Source: Sesamum alatum (lineage: Eukaryota > Streptophyta > Magnoliopsida > Lamiales > Pedaliaceae). From it: a stretch of 64,000 bases of DNA. Location: assembly GCA_034509735.1 (NCBI GenBank), contig JACGWO010000007.1, forward strand, positions 26,502,046 to 26,566,045, written 5' to 3'. Within the stretch, counting starts at the first letter, position 1. Every line of letters begins with the position of its first letter. Position numbers and translations under genes: made by a program. Below are positions 45,232-58,657 of the stretch, piece by piece. Under the pieces are notes generated by a model, which was not told the DNA's origin, made no database searches, and was given only the letters and a program-made list of their open reading frames with translations.

Positions 45232-45705
45232 TTAGGGTAATTAAATTACAGCCACCTCCCCTGAGATTTGACATAATTATAAATACGTACTCGTTGTTTG
45301 AAAAGATTATAAGTACCCCTTGATTTTAACTTTTCCATCCGACAGAAACCCTTTTCATTAACTTCGTTAGGTTTCCATCCAATTGTTATGGTAAACTGAC
45401 CAATATGCATCATGAATTATAATTTTATATATTTTTTAGAAATTTCTAAATATTTTTATGGACTAATATGCCATATGAATTATTTATTTTACCCAACCTC
45501 AAATTTTTTATATTTTTCAAATCTTTTTTTTCTTCCAAAAATACCAAAAATAGTAAAATACTTATTGTCACCACACCGTCCGGGAGCTACATAATTATTT
45601 TTCCTTTAAAATTTAATATTTATAATTTCTCAAATAATAACGACATATTCGTAATTATACAAAATCATCTCGTTGGAGGTAGCTTTAATTTTCTCTCATT
45701 ATTAT
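45232..45705. mobile_element. MITE of the GGGTAAATTACAG family, best copy
   Basis: Left AGGGTAATTAAATTACAGCC with ACCTCCCCTGAGATTTG; right TCTCGTTGGAGGTAGCTTTAA in inverted relation. The interior is AT-rich and non-coding. Confidence 0.6.
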
Positions 45706-46101
45706 ACTAAGAAATGAATTAATAGTAATTAGTCAATCTTCATTAATTATAATATTTGTCGTCCGTCATCAAGACCTGTCCAAGTTGATGCATGCACTTA
45801 TAGGATTGATGAGCATGTAAACATCCAAATTAAATCTGTTTCTTGATTGGCTAATTAAATTAATTTCACACATTCCAAAGTGGCAATGGCCAACTTGTGT
45901 TGAGCCATCAATTTTTTCCAGCCCGACATCTTTTGTCTTATCAGAACAAATTAATTTAATTTAATTTATTACCACATGTTTGCATTCATTTGACTGCTTA
46001 ATTACTCCTCTAATTAATTATGATTAAGGCTGCAGCCATCGGACTCAACTGATCTTGATCAGGACATCATGTTAATTACATGCACACCTGGCGGGCGCAT
46101 G

Positions 46102-46370
46102 CACCACAAGAAAATAGCTCAATAGCTATGAAAAATTTTGATACTGAAATCAACATCGAACTTATTAATAAGGAAAACTTTCACTATTAATCTACACTAT
46201 TTAATATATATTTTAAACAATTTTTTAGCAAGTAAAATTTTTGTTACTAAGTAGTATATTAGCAAGTAAATTTCTTGTACTAAATAATGCAAATTAGCAA
46301 TAAGAATTTTACTTCCTAATTAGTTCAACGTTAATTTTTTTTCGTTGCTATTAGCGATTTTCTTATAGTA
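46102..46370. mobile_element. CACTA-type MITE
   Basis: Left end CACCACAAGAAAATAGC (CACTA with one change), right end in reverse TACTATAAGAAAATCGC. Flanks ATG and ATA may be a worn 3-bp TSD. The interior repeats TTAGCAA(G/T)-like words. Confidence 0.65.
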
Positions 46371-46403
46371 ATATGGCGCAGGCGCAATCCTTCCCCAGGA
46401 GTC

Positions 46404-48629
46404 TGAAAGAATCGGGTACGGCCCGGGAACGTAACGGAAGCGTAAAAAATGTCAATTTAAAGCATAATTTAAATGGATTCAAAGGGGTGTTCCCTTTAAA
46501 GTTCCCGGGCGTTCGGTGTATGTCAAAGCCTAAATAAAATAGGAAAAGAATGCTGGACATATGGCTAAAAGATGTGAACAAAGGTACATAAAACATGTAA
46601 ATGAAAACCAATCTTTTATTTACTACACGTAGAACCTACAAGCTTTGTTCCCTTTTCGTTCCGTTTCTCCTTCCGTTCACTTGAGGATCCAAATTAGAAT
46701 CCCTCTAATTTGTCCGCACCACACTATGAAATGGTATATCCTCTAATCTATTGCTAGATAGAAGTAGAGCAAAGAAGAAACAAACAACTCCAAATGAACA
46801 CTATTAATTAGTGCTTTTGGAATGTTTTTAGTTCAAACCTTTCCAAAAAGTATGAACACAAGAAGGAGAGTTTTTTCAGAGAATTTGGTAGAGTTTTTTC
46901 GGGAAATTTCGTGCAAGACATGTCATGCAAGTTATGTGAATAGTTTTGTGTATGTAGAGTTGTTGAATTCAAAATTCAACTTCTCTTATCAACTTTCAAA
47001 GCAACCTACATACACACACCACTATCTACATAACCATGCACTATTATAGCAAATAAACCACCCACCAAACAACACAAAGGCTGGTCACATGTGCCTCACA
47101 TGTAGAGGATTTTAATTCATCATTCACTTACTATAAATTGCATTTTTTCATGGACTAGGACGACTAGTCTTGGACTTTTATTTAATCTAATTAAATTAAG
47201 TCCAAACAAAGTACATTGAGCTTAATTAATCCAATTAATCTCAATCCAAAGAAAGCCCATAAGTTTATTTGATCCAATTAAATAAACATAAGCCCAAACT
47301 CTAATTAATTGGTACAATCAATTAATTAATCCAAACCCGATAAATTAATCCAATTAATATAAAGGTTCTAAGCCCAAGAATCAACTAATCCAATTAATTA
47401 ATTCTTGGACCATCCATCAAATGGATTTCCCAATAAATGATCTAATCATTTATTTTTCTCTTTGAATTAATTTAATCCAATTAAATTAATTCGCTTCTTC
47501 TAGAATTAATTCTTAATTAATCCTACCAATTCCATAGTGATTTGTGTGTGACCCTTTAGGTTCACCCTCAGCTAGACTTGGCCTTGTGTCCAACACAATT
47601 GGTTAATTAAATCCAATTTAATTAATTGTTTTCCAATTAACCATTAATCGGAAAACGCCCTTCACCATGGGTGGCCGTTTACCAATGGTCCATGGCACTA
47701 GAGACTAGGTGAATGTTGGCGTGAATATTTATGCTCCCGAGTTCCATACAAGTACGGTCCTTCCATCATCCGTCTCCCGGTCTAAGTTTAGGGCATGGAA
47801 TTGGGCGTCGGTTCACATCCTGGACTAGACAATTATGCTCAATAACTCGAGACACGTTTCCTCTATTAGTCGACGTAGGAAACCATTCCCTACTCGACCA
47901 ATCGTTGTGACCACAGATTTAAAGAGTTTAAACTGTCTCAAAGCGCATAGTAGACTCGAATGTTATATACTAACAGGTGACGGATCCTATCTCGGAATCC
48001 ACCGTCCTCAATACATATTCCGACTGCACTGGATAGGCTTATGATGAACGTATCCCAGATACGGACATCTCTTGTCTGACCTAGATACAACCATCATATG
48101 CATGTGACTGGAATAATTCCTCAAGTCCGAGGACTAATCTCGTACTATCAAAGTCGGGAATTCCAGTCATACCGACCAAGCCTCCAAGGCTTCCATATGA
48201 CGATTCCCGCGAGTCAGTTCAGTCAGCTAACACCCTTGTCAACTAACCCACTAATATTGCATAGACGTCCAACGTCTGTCGCCGATGAAACACGGCACTT
48301 ATCCAATGAATGCAATCATTAGTGCAAGTCTCTCTAGGACCCTCGATGCCCTGTCTCGAGGTCCTCGACTTGGAACGTTTCAGACCAACCCTCAGAAGTT
48401 GGTTCATAGCTACCATCCAATGCGCAGCCTAACTACATGGGTTATCCAATTGGTCTGTGGGCATTTACTATGACGTTAAAATGCCGTTTAACATAATCAG
48501 TAAGCACAATAAACACATAGTGCCACGGATACTTACTATATTCATCAAGTCAATATTATTCTAATAAAGATTGTTAAATAGTATCCAAAACCGCCAATCC
48601 AATTGGCTATCCGGTCACCTATTCTAACA
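46404..48629 (-). mobile_element. 3' LTR of the complete copia element
   Basis: 2226 bp, TGAAAGAATCGGG to TTCTAACA on the plus strand. The TSD GAGTC precedes it and the polypurine tract follows it. Confidence 0.93.
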
Positions 48630-48645
48630 ATCTCCCACTTGACCT
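48630..48645 (-). other. Polypurine tract
   Basis: The minus strand reads GTCAAGTGGGAGAT directly before the LTR start TGTTAG, the standard plus-strand primer of plant copia elements. Confidence 0.85.
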
Positions 48646-50978
48646 AAAGTCAATCACCCATGTCGCTCAAACTTATCTGAGCATGAGTAATCTGCGATAT
48701 CTGACTTAGTCTCACGGGTCTACCTTATTTCTGCCAAGATGATGCGATCCAACCGCACGTCATCTCTTCATACCATTGCTCCGAGAAGATAGTACTATCT
48801 AAGAATTTTCCTGGTTCTGTGATGAGATCTCGGTCCTTTAGCTTGCGCTACAGCCATGTTGTTATCCTCCAAGGCAACTACTGCCTTGATCGTGCTAGGC
48901 ACCACACCCAACCATTGGATGTGGGTTTTTATCCAAACTACTCTCCAAAGAAACTTCTAAAGTTGCCATACATTCAACTTTAATGGTCCGTCATGTTATC
49001 CCGCTTGAAACCTTTCCAAGCCACCACCTTACGATTAAACCTGAATATATGTTCATATTGAGACTAGATATTATTCACATACAGGAAGCTAGTATCGTTA
49101 TAGCATTCCAGAATCAACTCTCCATAGAACGTGGATCAAGAACACTTCTTTAATCCTTATTCAGGTATTAAAGACTGTTCTCAACAGCAGTCTACTGCCT
49201 CCTCGGTACACACCCGATTTCTGTCGTTACGCCCAAAGCATACACAACATCAGGTCCAATGCACCAAACAACATACCCATGCTGCCTACGGCAAAGACGC
49301 ATGGGATGTCAAACATCTAAGCTTCCTCATCAGCCAACCCTGACTGGGTCTTAGACAGCTTAACCCTATATATAGGAATCCAATACCTTTCATGTGTGAA
49401 CAACGTTCGTGTTACAATGTTTCCTAACATCTTAATTCATTCCAAATGAATAAGACGTTACATACTTTAAATACTAGGAACACAACTAAACTCCCATTTA
49501 CCCTCAAGCTCGTTATTGATCGAGTCATACCCCGTATGAACTCATCAAAATGAATATTCCAGTTACATGGAGATTCAAACCAAGTTTGAATTCCATGTCG
49601 AATCACATGGCTCCAAGTCATTGATTCGATCTAATGTCCAACATTGCTTCTCCTAATGTCTTTTGGATTATAATCCAATTGACCGGACTGACCCAAAAAC
49701 CTGTACCTCTCAAGTATCTAGGATATTCTGGTCGTCCTTAGGAGGACTGAAATATAGTCAGTAGGCAAACTTGATTTCAAATGATGTTTGCTATATTTTG
49801 CTGAGTGTCGCTTTACTTGATTCCTCAAGGAGCTACTACTCACCTTGGTTATCCTCTGAAATTCAATTTCCCTTTGGACAACACATGAACCTATGCAAAC
49901 CTAGTGTACCTCCCAGTAGTCCCTTGACTTATGCAAGACTATCCCACATACTCAAGTACTTTGTAGGATACAGGCTTACCATGCCATATTCAATATGACG
50001 TCTGGGCCACGATCTTTAGAAAGTGCCATGTTTTAGAACTTGGCTACTGTCTTAAGAACACGCCCAGATGGGCCAAGGTAGTTCAGTGAAACACCGATCG
50101 CACCATGTCCAACAAGGTTCGATTTCTCCCTTATCAGAAACGCCATTCAATTGTGGCGTTCCAGGAAGAATTTCACTGAGTGAGAGTTTCATTCCCATTT
50201 AGATACATTAAGAGCTCCCACTAAATACACACCACTCGATCCAATTGAAGGTTAATTTTGCAACCAGTTTGGTTCCCACTTCAAATCTAATTCCCTGAGC
50301 CTTCCAAAGGCCCTTAGACTTGTGAACCCTCTACTGGTCTTGTGTATTCAGTGACCCATAGATGTCTGACTTGATCCAATCCAACAGACCACTAGCAAGC
50401 ATACTTTGTCCTACAAAGAGCTTCATGGCCATCTTTCTGCTCAGGAAGGACTTGCAAGCTAGCAGGCTCAAATTGTCTATTTCTAGACTCCTTGAATCTA
50501 CTAACCTCTTTATCCTATCTAGAGGAATGTGACCTAGCTTTGCATGCCAAATCTATGAGTTATCATGATTATCCATTTTATCGTTTATTTTGAGCATTCA
50601 TAATCTAATTATGGGATAGTATTGAAATAATTATGCAAACGACCTAGCAGACAAGAATAATAATTCTTTGTCAAATAAAAGAAACTTTCATTAATCAAAA
50701 ACATGTAATCTTAATTGTCCAACAATAGAAAAACATAATTTTGATCATGCTAGGTTACATAATTGTGACCTATTAACTCTATCCTAACATGATCACTGGC
50801 TAAGCTTAATTGATCTTATAGCTTTTTCAGCAACAGCCCAGCCATTGCCTAGCTTTAAAACCATTTCCATCCTAGCCTTCTACTCCTTTCCATCACCTGC
50901 AAACCATTTGCAGATATAAGCTCTATAGCTGATATCCAATACCCAAGAAGCAAAATAGTAATCATGTTAAAGCTCAAA
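48646..50978 (-). pseudogene. Copia pol remnant with internal deletions
   Basis: In element order: a ruined protease site (WVLDIGYRAYIC near 50945, where DTG has become DIG), the integrase zinc-finger region (IWHAKLGHIPLDRIKRLVDS near 50560-50500), the end of the integrase core (PGTPQLNGV near 50160), YEMWHGKPVSYK-like sequence near 49980, and RNase H remnants (VAQAKGPRSHHRTRK near 48860-48810). The central integrase core and almost all of reverse transcriptase are missing, since only about 2.3 kb holds what normally takes over 3 kb, and frames change often. Confidence 0.8.
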
Positions 50979-51841
50979 TCAAAATTTACCTTGGTTGGAG
51001 AGGAGTTTGGGACACTCCCTCTTCCAGTGCCCCTTTTCACGGCAATATATGCAAACATCTTTTGCAATCCTTGACTGCCGAACTGCCTTCCTCTTTTCTT
51101 TGCCCATGCCCAACAAGGCAACAAGAGCACTCTGAGCGCTTGCAGTGGCTGATTCTGTCTTACCCTTCTTCCTCCTCCAGCGTCCGGCCCCTTTGTCTTT
51201 CGCTTTTGAGGTCGAAGTCTCCCCTACCAATACAGACGGCGCAGACTTTTCAATCGTTGCCTCGTACTGGACCAACATGTTTATCAACTCATGAAGGTCT
51301 TTTTCAAGCCCATTCATGTTATAGTTAACGATAAAAAGATCAAAGGAGTGAGGAAGAGACTGAAGGATCACGTCGATGTACGTCTCTTTTCCAAGATCAG
51401 CTCGAAGGTCTTTGAGCTTCTCCACTAGGGATAGCGTCATGACTCCATGTTGGTGTACAGACGACCCTTATGTCATCTTAGCTCCGAAAAATGCCTTCGT
51501 CGCAGCATATCTAATATGTCGGTCCTGTACCGCATAAACATCTTTCATGCAGATCATTATCGAGCTGACATCATCTAGCCGATCATACTGTTTCTGGATC
51601 TCAATAGTCATGGATGCCAGTATGATGTTGCGGACCTTGCGGTTGTCTTCTTGCCAGTCATTGAACGTCGAACGCTCTTCTGACGAGGACCCCTCTGGCA
51701 AGACCCGAGGAAAAGACTTATCCAGAACGTAAGTCTGGTTTTTGAAATCGAGGACAATCCTCAAATTTCGCAGCCAATCATTATAGTTTGTTCCGTCAAA
51801 TTTGTTAGTCTCAAGAATTACATCGAGTGGATCTTAGACAT
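50979..51841 (-). pseudogene. Copia gag, broken
   Basis: The ATG at 51841 opens a frame that ends after seven codons; a frame change is needed to reach FDGTNYNDWLRNLRIVLD. One open part covers 51468-51764 and, after an in-frame TAA in MT-GSSV near 51474, another covers 50979-51440. The CCHC knuckle CIYCREKGHWKREC at about 51053-51012 is intact. It closely resembles the open Gag at 1-1276. Confidence 0.9.
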
Positions 51842-53540
51842 CTACATTCAAAATGTAAAGCAGAAATTTAGTAGATTATAATAATATTGAATTCAAGTTA
51901 AGACTTGGTCTTTAGTCATTAACCCCTCCCACTATTTCTTCAAAAAGCCCACCACTCTCAAGTGGGGTTTTTGGGAAACCATTTCCTAGTGAGCTTGGAG
52001 TCCACAAACGCAATTCTCCATACCCCACTTTTACGAGTCACATGGTAAAGGCTTTGTGGGAGGTATTCAATACCATTCTCATCTAATGAAATCCCTAAGA
52101 TATTTTGCCTTGCCTCTTCACATGATCCTAAAGACTCCAAGTGAATCATGTTACTTAGTGTTAGGCCCGACCCATCAACCAAATGAATATCTCAACTATC
52201 GCCCCCACGACTCGTGAGACAGGGAAATCGGAGCATATTCCATTCGTTCACAACAACAGTGCAGCTTTCGTCCATTCCAAACGTGCCACGACTCGTGAGT
52301 CCACGAATGGGTGAAAGTAGCTTCATCACTACATTGTTATGGATGGAAGGCTTGGAGCAATCAAACCATTTGATTTTAATTCCATTTTGGGCCTAATATT
52401 TACTTAGACCATCCAAGTGAGAGTTTATTGTTAATTAAGACCGAGACTCATCATTATTAGTATTTTGCATGCTCAAGTTTCATACATTAAACATAATACG
52501 ATGCATTCCAAACACACCATACATCAAAGCATAAAACATAAGTACATGCAAAATAAGCCTAGCACGCCCCTGTTAGGATGATCACAAGCACATTCCTAAG
52601 TGATCCATTGAGCCCGCAGTGGATCTATTGTCAATCTAGGGTATTCCTACACTATTACAATATTTACATCTCATTATCATTCTAATGGGGCCTTGTAAAA
52701 TCTTTCTTTGTTCTTCTTGGGCCTTCCATTGTGGGCTCCATCCAACGGACCTCTTTTGGGCCTTCATCTCCATGGAAGCTTACATTAATTAAAATAAAGC
52801 CTCACAACCTAATCTACTCTCATTACAACTTTAAAAAAACCCCAATCATAAGTCGGGGGGAGTACATTAAAAGAGAGAAAGAGAGCCTTATTATTTCAAG
52901 GCTAAAAACGATAGAGAGAAGAAAAATCAAAGAGGCACGCAGGCACCCAACAATAAATTAAATCATACATAGGCAAAAAAGGGCTAGTGATCATCCTTAT
53001 TGTTTATCCAATAAACAACAACAAAACACATTTATATTAAATATAAACATGCCAAGCATATAAATACATCCCATGCATTTATAAATAGATATCCAATATC
53101 TAAAATAATAAACATAATAAAATGCAGAAAATATCATATTAATAATGCAATTAAAAATATGGATATTAACTATACATCAATGTACAAATCATTTCTTTTT
53201 TTTTTTTTTTTTGGAAACCATTCCAAAATAATATAAGGCTTAAAAATAATTTTAGAAAAACCCAATTTAACTAAAAATTAAAAATATGTCAAAATTAATA
53301 ATTTCATAAAACTAGCGAAAATCAGGAAAATCCAATTTTCCGAAAAAACGGCACAAAACAATGCTGCCGGCCGGCCGTCCCAAACGGTCGTGTACGCGCG
53401 AGCGCACGCCCAGCAGGCACCTCTGTCGGGCTCTGATAACATGTAAATCATAAAACATGCTTTCCAAAAGCGTTTTAAACATGTTCTTCATGCTTAACAC
53501 ATAATAACATGTAAATCCTATAGCCACAACACTGAACCGA
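51842..53540 (-). other. Leader of the complete copia element
   Basis: Non-coding, with blocks shared with 1277-3573, including ACGACTCGTGAGAC and AGCCTAGCACGCCCCTGTT. The GC-rich part is reduced to about 53360-53430. Confidence 0.75.
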
Positions 53541-53552
53541 GCTCTGATACCA
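53541..53552 (-). other. Primer binding site of the complete copia element
   Basis: The minus strand reads TGGTATCAGAGC, a perfect initiator methionine tRNA primer site, one base from the LTR. Confidence 0.93.
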
Positions 53553-53553
53553 C

Positions 53554-55764
53554 TGAAAGAATCGGGTACGGCCCGAAAACGCAATGAAAGCGTAAAAACG
53601 TAAATAAAGCATAATTTATACGGATTCGAATGGGTGTTCCCTTTGAAGTTCCCACGCATTTGGTGTATGTCAAAGTATAAATAAAAGAGGAGAATAATGT
53701 TGGATATGTGGCTAAAGGAAGTAAACAAAAAGATACATAAAATGTAAATGGAAACCAACCTTTTTTTTTTACTACACATAGAACCGGTGCAAGCTTTGTT
53801 CCCTTTTCGTTTCCGTTTCTCCTTCCGTTCACCTAAGGATCCAAATTAGAATCCCTCTAATTTGTCCACATCACACTATGAAATGGTATATCCTCTAATC
53901 TATTGCTAGATAGAAATAGAGAAAAGAAGAAACAAACAACTCGAAATGAACACTATTGATTAGTGCTTTTGAAATGTTTTTATTTCAAACCTTTCCAAAA
54001 GGTATGAACACAAGAAAGAGAGTTTTTTCAGAGAATTTTGGAGAGTTTTTGCTAGAAATTTCATGCAAGACATGTCATGCAAGTTATGTGAATAGTTTTG
54101 TGTATGTAGAGTTGTTGAATTTCCAAAGCAACCTACATACACACACCACTATCTACATAACCATGCACTATTATAGCAAATAAACCACCTACCAAACCAC
54201 ACAAAGGCTGGTCACATGTGCCTCACATGTGGAGGATTTTAATTCATCTTTCACATGCTATAAATTACATTTTTCCATGGACTAGGACTACTAGTCTTGG
54301 ATGTTTATTTAATCTAATTAAATTAAGTCCAAACAAAGTTCATTGGGCGTTAATTAATCTAATTAATTTCAATCCAATTGAAGCCCATAAGTTTATTTAA
54401 TCCAATTAAATAAACATAAGCCCAAACTCTAATTAATTGATTCAATTAATTAATTAATCCAAACCCGATAAATTAATCCAATTAATTTAAAGGTTCTAAG
54501 CCCAAGAATCAACTAATCCAATTAATTAATTCTTGGACCATCCATCAAATGAATTTTCCAATAAATGATCCAATCATTTATTTTTCTCCTTGAATTAATT
54601 TAATCAAATTAAATTAATTCGCTTCTTCTAGAATTAATTCCAAATTAATTCTACCAATTCCATAGTGATTTGTGTGTCACTCTTTAGGTTCATCCTCAGC
54701 TAGACTTGGGCTTATGTCCAACACAATTGGTCAATTAAATCTAATTTAATTAACTGTTTTTCAATTAACCATTAATCGGAAAACGCCCTTCACCATGGGT
54801 GGTCGTCTACCAACGGTCCATGTCACTAGAGACTAGGTGAATGTTGGCCTAAACATTTAGGCTCCTGAGTTCCATACGAGTATGGTCCTTCCATCATCCA
54901 TCTCCCGGTCTAAGTCTAGGGCATGGAATTGGGCGTCGGTTCCCATCCTGGACTGGACAACTATGCTCAATAACTCGAGACACGTTTGCTCTATTGATCG
55001 ATGTTGGAAATCATACCCTACTCGACCAATCGTTGTGACCACAGACTTAAAGAGCTTAAACTGTCTCAGAGCGCATAGGAGACTCGACTGTCATATACTG
55101 ACAGGTGACGGATCTTATCTTAGAATCCACCGTCCTCAATACATATTCCGACTGCACTGGATAAGGCTTATGATGAACGTATCCAAGATACGGACATCTC
55201 TTGCCAGACCCTAGATACAACTATCATATGCATGTGACTGCCATGATTCCTCAAGTCCGAGGACTAATGTCGTACTATCGGAGCCGGGAATTTCAGTCAT
55301 ACCAATCAAGCCTCCAAGGCTTTCATATGACGATTCCCGTGAGTCAGTTCAGTCAGCTAACACTCTTGTCAACTAACCCACTAATATTGCATGGACGTCC
55401 AACGTTTGTCGCCGATTAAACACAGCACTCATCCGATGAATGCAATCCTTAGTGCAAGTTTCTATAGGACCCTCGATGCCCTGTCTCGAGGTCCTCGACT
55501 TGGAATGTTTCAGACCAACCCGCAGAAGTTGGTTTCATAGCTGCCATCCAATGGGCAATCCAACTACATGGGTTATCCATTTGGTCTGTGGGCATTTGCT
55601 ATGACGTTAAAACGACGTTTAACGTAATCATTAAGCACAACAAACACATAGTGCCACAGATGAATACTTACTATATTCATCAAGTCAATATTACTCTAAT
55701 AAAGATTATTAAATAGTACCCAAAACTGCCAATCCAATTGGCTTTCTGGTCACCTATTATAGTA
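53554..55764 (-). mobile_element. 5' LTR of the complete copia element
   Basis: 2211 bp, aligned with 46404-48629. Its outer terminus reads CTATTATAGTA where the partner has CTATTCTAACA, so the terminal CA/TG has been lost by mutation, yet the TSD GAGTC follows directly. Confidence 0.93.
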
Positions 55765-55769
55765 GAGTC

Positions 55770-56288
55770 TATGGAGTGTCACTACAAAAAATTATGCCAA
55801 TAGTTAGGAAAATTATAAATGAGAGTATATTATCAACGAATTTAGCTGCCTAAAAAAAATCAAAAAATTTAGCAAGGGATAAGAATTTTAAATTCTTGTA
55901 ATTTCAAAATTAGCATTAGAAACGAAATATTTCCTCGCTATAATTATAACAAAATTTTAATGTTACAAAGCTTCGTAGCTGGACTTGGTAAAAATTTGAA
56001 AAAGTTCTCCACAAATTTTTTCAGACAAATATCTAACAAAATCAACAAAAAAAAATATTCGATGCCAAAATCAGGATGAGCTAATTATCAAGTAAATAAT
56101 TTTTTTGATAAATTCATTGCTAACATAAATTAGCAACAAATCCACATTTTTACAAGGAATTTGTGTTGAGAAAAAAATGTACATCTGGCCAGCATATGTG
56201 ATCAGATAATATTTCAATAAAAATTAGATAGAAAATAGGTACATTTGAATATTTATTTATTTGTTATTGAGAATTTATGAGGGTTACG
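55770..56288. other. AT-rich stretch with a CACTA-like end
   Basis: CACTACAAAAAATTATGCC at 55780 looks like a CACTA terminus, but I find no partner end. The rest is AT-rich with TTAGCAA-like words resembling the MITE at 46102. Confidence 0.4.
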
Positions 56289-57197
56289 CACTAGAAGAAA
56301 TATGATTTTCGCTACAATTAATTACTACGATAAAAAGAAAAAATCATGGTGTATGATGCGTATTGGGGTCCAGTAGCACCAAAAAATGTCTAGGGATCTT
56401 TTTGAAAGTCCCAAAATTGTAGGGGAGACTAACCTGCAAAGAGGGGTTAGCACTCCGATGCTTAAGTCAGTAATGTTCGACTTAAATAAAATAGAGAAAA
56501 ACTTGAAGAAGGTGAGAATAATGGTAAAGTGCTTTGTTATGTGATGATATGCTGAAAAATATAGAGAATTTTGTGTGCCAAACCAGTGAAAGATAGAGTA
56601 GATGTTACTGTAGAGTTGCCAAAATGCAAGATGTAAAAATTGTTCAAGTTGTTCTAATTGACTGCACAGTGTACTGCTTTTATAGCCAGTGTTGAACCTG
56701 ATTTTGGAGGAGATATGTTAAGTTCCATATACCGTTGGAAAGCCTGAAGAGTCAGCTTCCTAACCCAACAAACCACGCACAAATCATAGTTGAATTGGTG
56801 AAGATATATTCATTTAAGTTGACCTTGCCACATCTGTCAAATTTTTCGGGAAGGCAGTTACTAGCTGAGAAACATCTGGATTCTGGCCAATCTACTAGGA
56901 ATATGGATGAGATTTTTTAACATGACGTGCATGTGGTGTGGGCTAGCTGTACGATGTGGAATCCGAGCTGTTCGATGACTAGACTTGATGTATGAGCCTT
57001 TTCCATGAACTTGCCAGGTCAGTATTTAAAATTGGGCTTTATGCACAAAAACATTACCGTTCTGGGCCTGATGGCCCTGGCCTGCTGGGCTTCGGCCTGC
57101 TCCTAGCTCTTGGGCTGACCCGGTAGATTTTAGGGGGCATCAGTGTATATATTAATTACGGTTTTGCAAAGATCATTAGCCGTTCTTTCTTCGAGTG
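56289..57197. mobile_element. Short CACTA MITE holding a solo LTR
   Basis: Left end CACTAGAAGAAATATG; right end in reverse CACTCGAAGAAAGAAC. Without the solo LTR and one TSD copy it is about 115 bp. The outer 3-bp flanks do not match. Confidence 0.6.
56354..57142 (+). mobile_element. Solo LTR with 5-bp TSD GTGTA
   Basis: 789 bp, TGATGC at the start and GCATCA at the end, GTGTA on both sides (56349-56353 and 57143-57147). It aligns with the interrupted LTR at 15688-17533 and gives that family's true ends. Confidence 0.93.
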
Positions 57198-57430
57198 AGA
57201 TGAAAACATTAGCCATAACTAAAACCATGGCAAATATTTTAGTCATAACTAAAAATCATAACAAATATTAATTAACTATGTAAAAACTTAAATTTTTACA
57301 TTAATTTTATTTAATGGTGATTAATAATATTAATTTACTATAATTTTTAAACCGTCATCGTTTATAGTATAATGAAAATTATTATTAGTATTTTTTAGCT
57401 AGCGACATATGTACAGATTATTGGACGCAC
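57198..57430. mobile_element. Relic related to the CACTA MITEs at 9872 and 10205
   Basis: Shares the words TTAGCCATAACTAAAACCATG, ATTAACTATG and AAAACTTAAAT in the manner of those MITEs. Ends not found. Confidence 0.4.
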
Positions 57431-57446
57431 CAATTTTAGGGCATTT

Positions 57447-57665
57447 TGAGCCATTAATATTTCCCCAGTGAAATAATGCAATTAAACCTACACAATACAC
57501 ATCATCCCATCAACTTCAATTAGAAAATAATCTTAGGGGAAAAAGAAAGAAATGTTATTTTACAAAATAACAACTTGAAAGGAGAAGTAATAGTAAAGAA
57601 TGGTGGAAAGGAGAAGCATTAGAGAAGAGAATTTTTTTAAGATAAGAAGCAGTAACGACATTATT
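57447..57665 (+). repeat. Segmental duplication, left copy
   Basis: From TTTTGAGCCAT through AATAATCTTAGGGGAAAAAG to GCATTAGAGAAGAGA it matches 61207-61433 in the same orientation with small insertions. It is not part of any element I can define. Confidence 0.75.
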
Positions 57666-57738
57666 ACGTCATTGTTAGAATAAATTAAGTAATTGAACAA
57701 TATATCGATTCAATTAACACATCTATATAACTAAAATT

Positions 57739-58657
57739 AAGGGTAAATTATAGCTACCTCTCCTAAGATTTGGCATAATTACAAATACTCTCTCGTTATT
57801 TGAGAAATTACAAATACCCCCCTGAGGTTTGTAATTTTTAACCAAAGGCCTGAAATTGACCATTTTACCCTTAATTTTTTTAAAAAAAATTGTAGAAAAA
57901 TTAGTCGAGACAAATTATATTATTGCTCATCTATGTAAAAAATTTAAGAAACATTTCCCTGTGCATTGTAGTATAAAAAAATTCAAAAAAATAGTAAGAA
58001 TTAAATAAAAAAAATCAATTTGCATAAGGGAATTGCAAAGTCCAAAATAAACATATATAAAATATAATAAATCCCTACATTTTACAAGTATTTATTACAG
58101 TAGCCGTCATAGCCCGTAAGTAAACTCAACACTTACTCGAGTAAAACATAACTCCTTTTTCACCAAGGAAAAAATAACATGCATGTACAAATTGTTGAGA
58201 TTTTTTACCTATCAAGCCTGTAAATTCCCCCAGCGCTCATCTGGAGGCTGGCAAGGTTAAAACCGAGTGACAGCGGGGTAATAGAAGTTTTACCAATAGT
58301 AGTAAAAAAAAGAGGAGGTTTATGGAAGCAGTTAGCTGATGTGCAGAGAGCAGGGGGGAGATGAGGTGGCAGAATATGGAAATAGTGGGGAGGTAGTAGT
58401 AATTATTGAGAGATTGTGGGGGTGGAATATAATAAATAGAAAAGTCTAATGAGATGAGGGAGGGCCAAAAGTAAAATATAATTGTTAATTTTTTGAAATA
58501 TCTATATAAGTTAAATAAAAAATATAGTGAAAAGATAAGAGTTGCAGGAAGTTATTAAGAGAAGAGTGGGGAAGAGAGAGAGAATTGGAGGTTGAAAAAA
58601 TTAAAAAAAAAACTGTAAATAATTGAAAAAATAAATAAATGGCAGACCAAAAAAATT
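57739..58657. other. MITE half and purine-rich intergenic DNA
   Basis: 57739-57840 is a left half of the GGGTAAATTACAG family (GGGTAAATTATAGCTACCTC). From 58290 to 58460 the plus strand is G/A-rich. No gene. Confidence 0.5.

Larger units (their letters stand above)
46404..55764 (-). mobile_element. Complete but decayed copia element (subfamily 2)
   Basis: 9361 bp with two LTRs, primer site, gag and pol remnants and polypurine tract, flanked by the 5-bp TSD GAGTC (46399-46403 and 55765-55769). The two LTRs differ visibly (about one base in ten over the first 140), so the insertion is old. Part of integrase and most of reverse transcriptase have been deleted. Confidence 0.95.

Noticed and set aside
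53200..53220. Poly-T run as a terminator
   Set aside because: It lies in the leader of a copia element and plant genes do not use T-run termination by RNA polymerase II; no RNA polymerase III gene is near.
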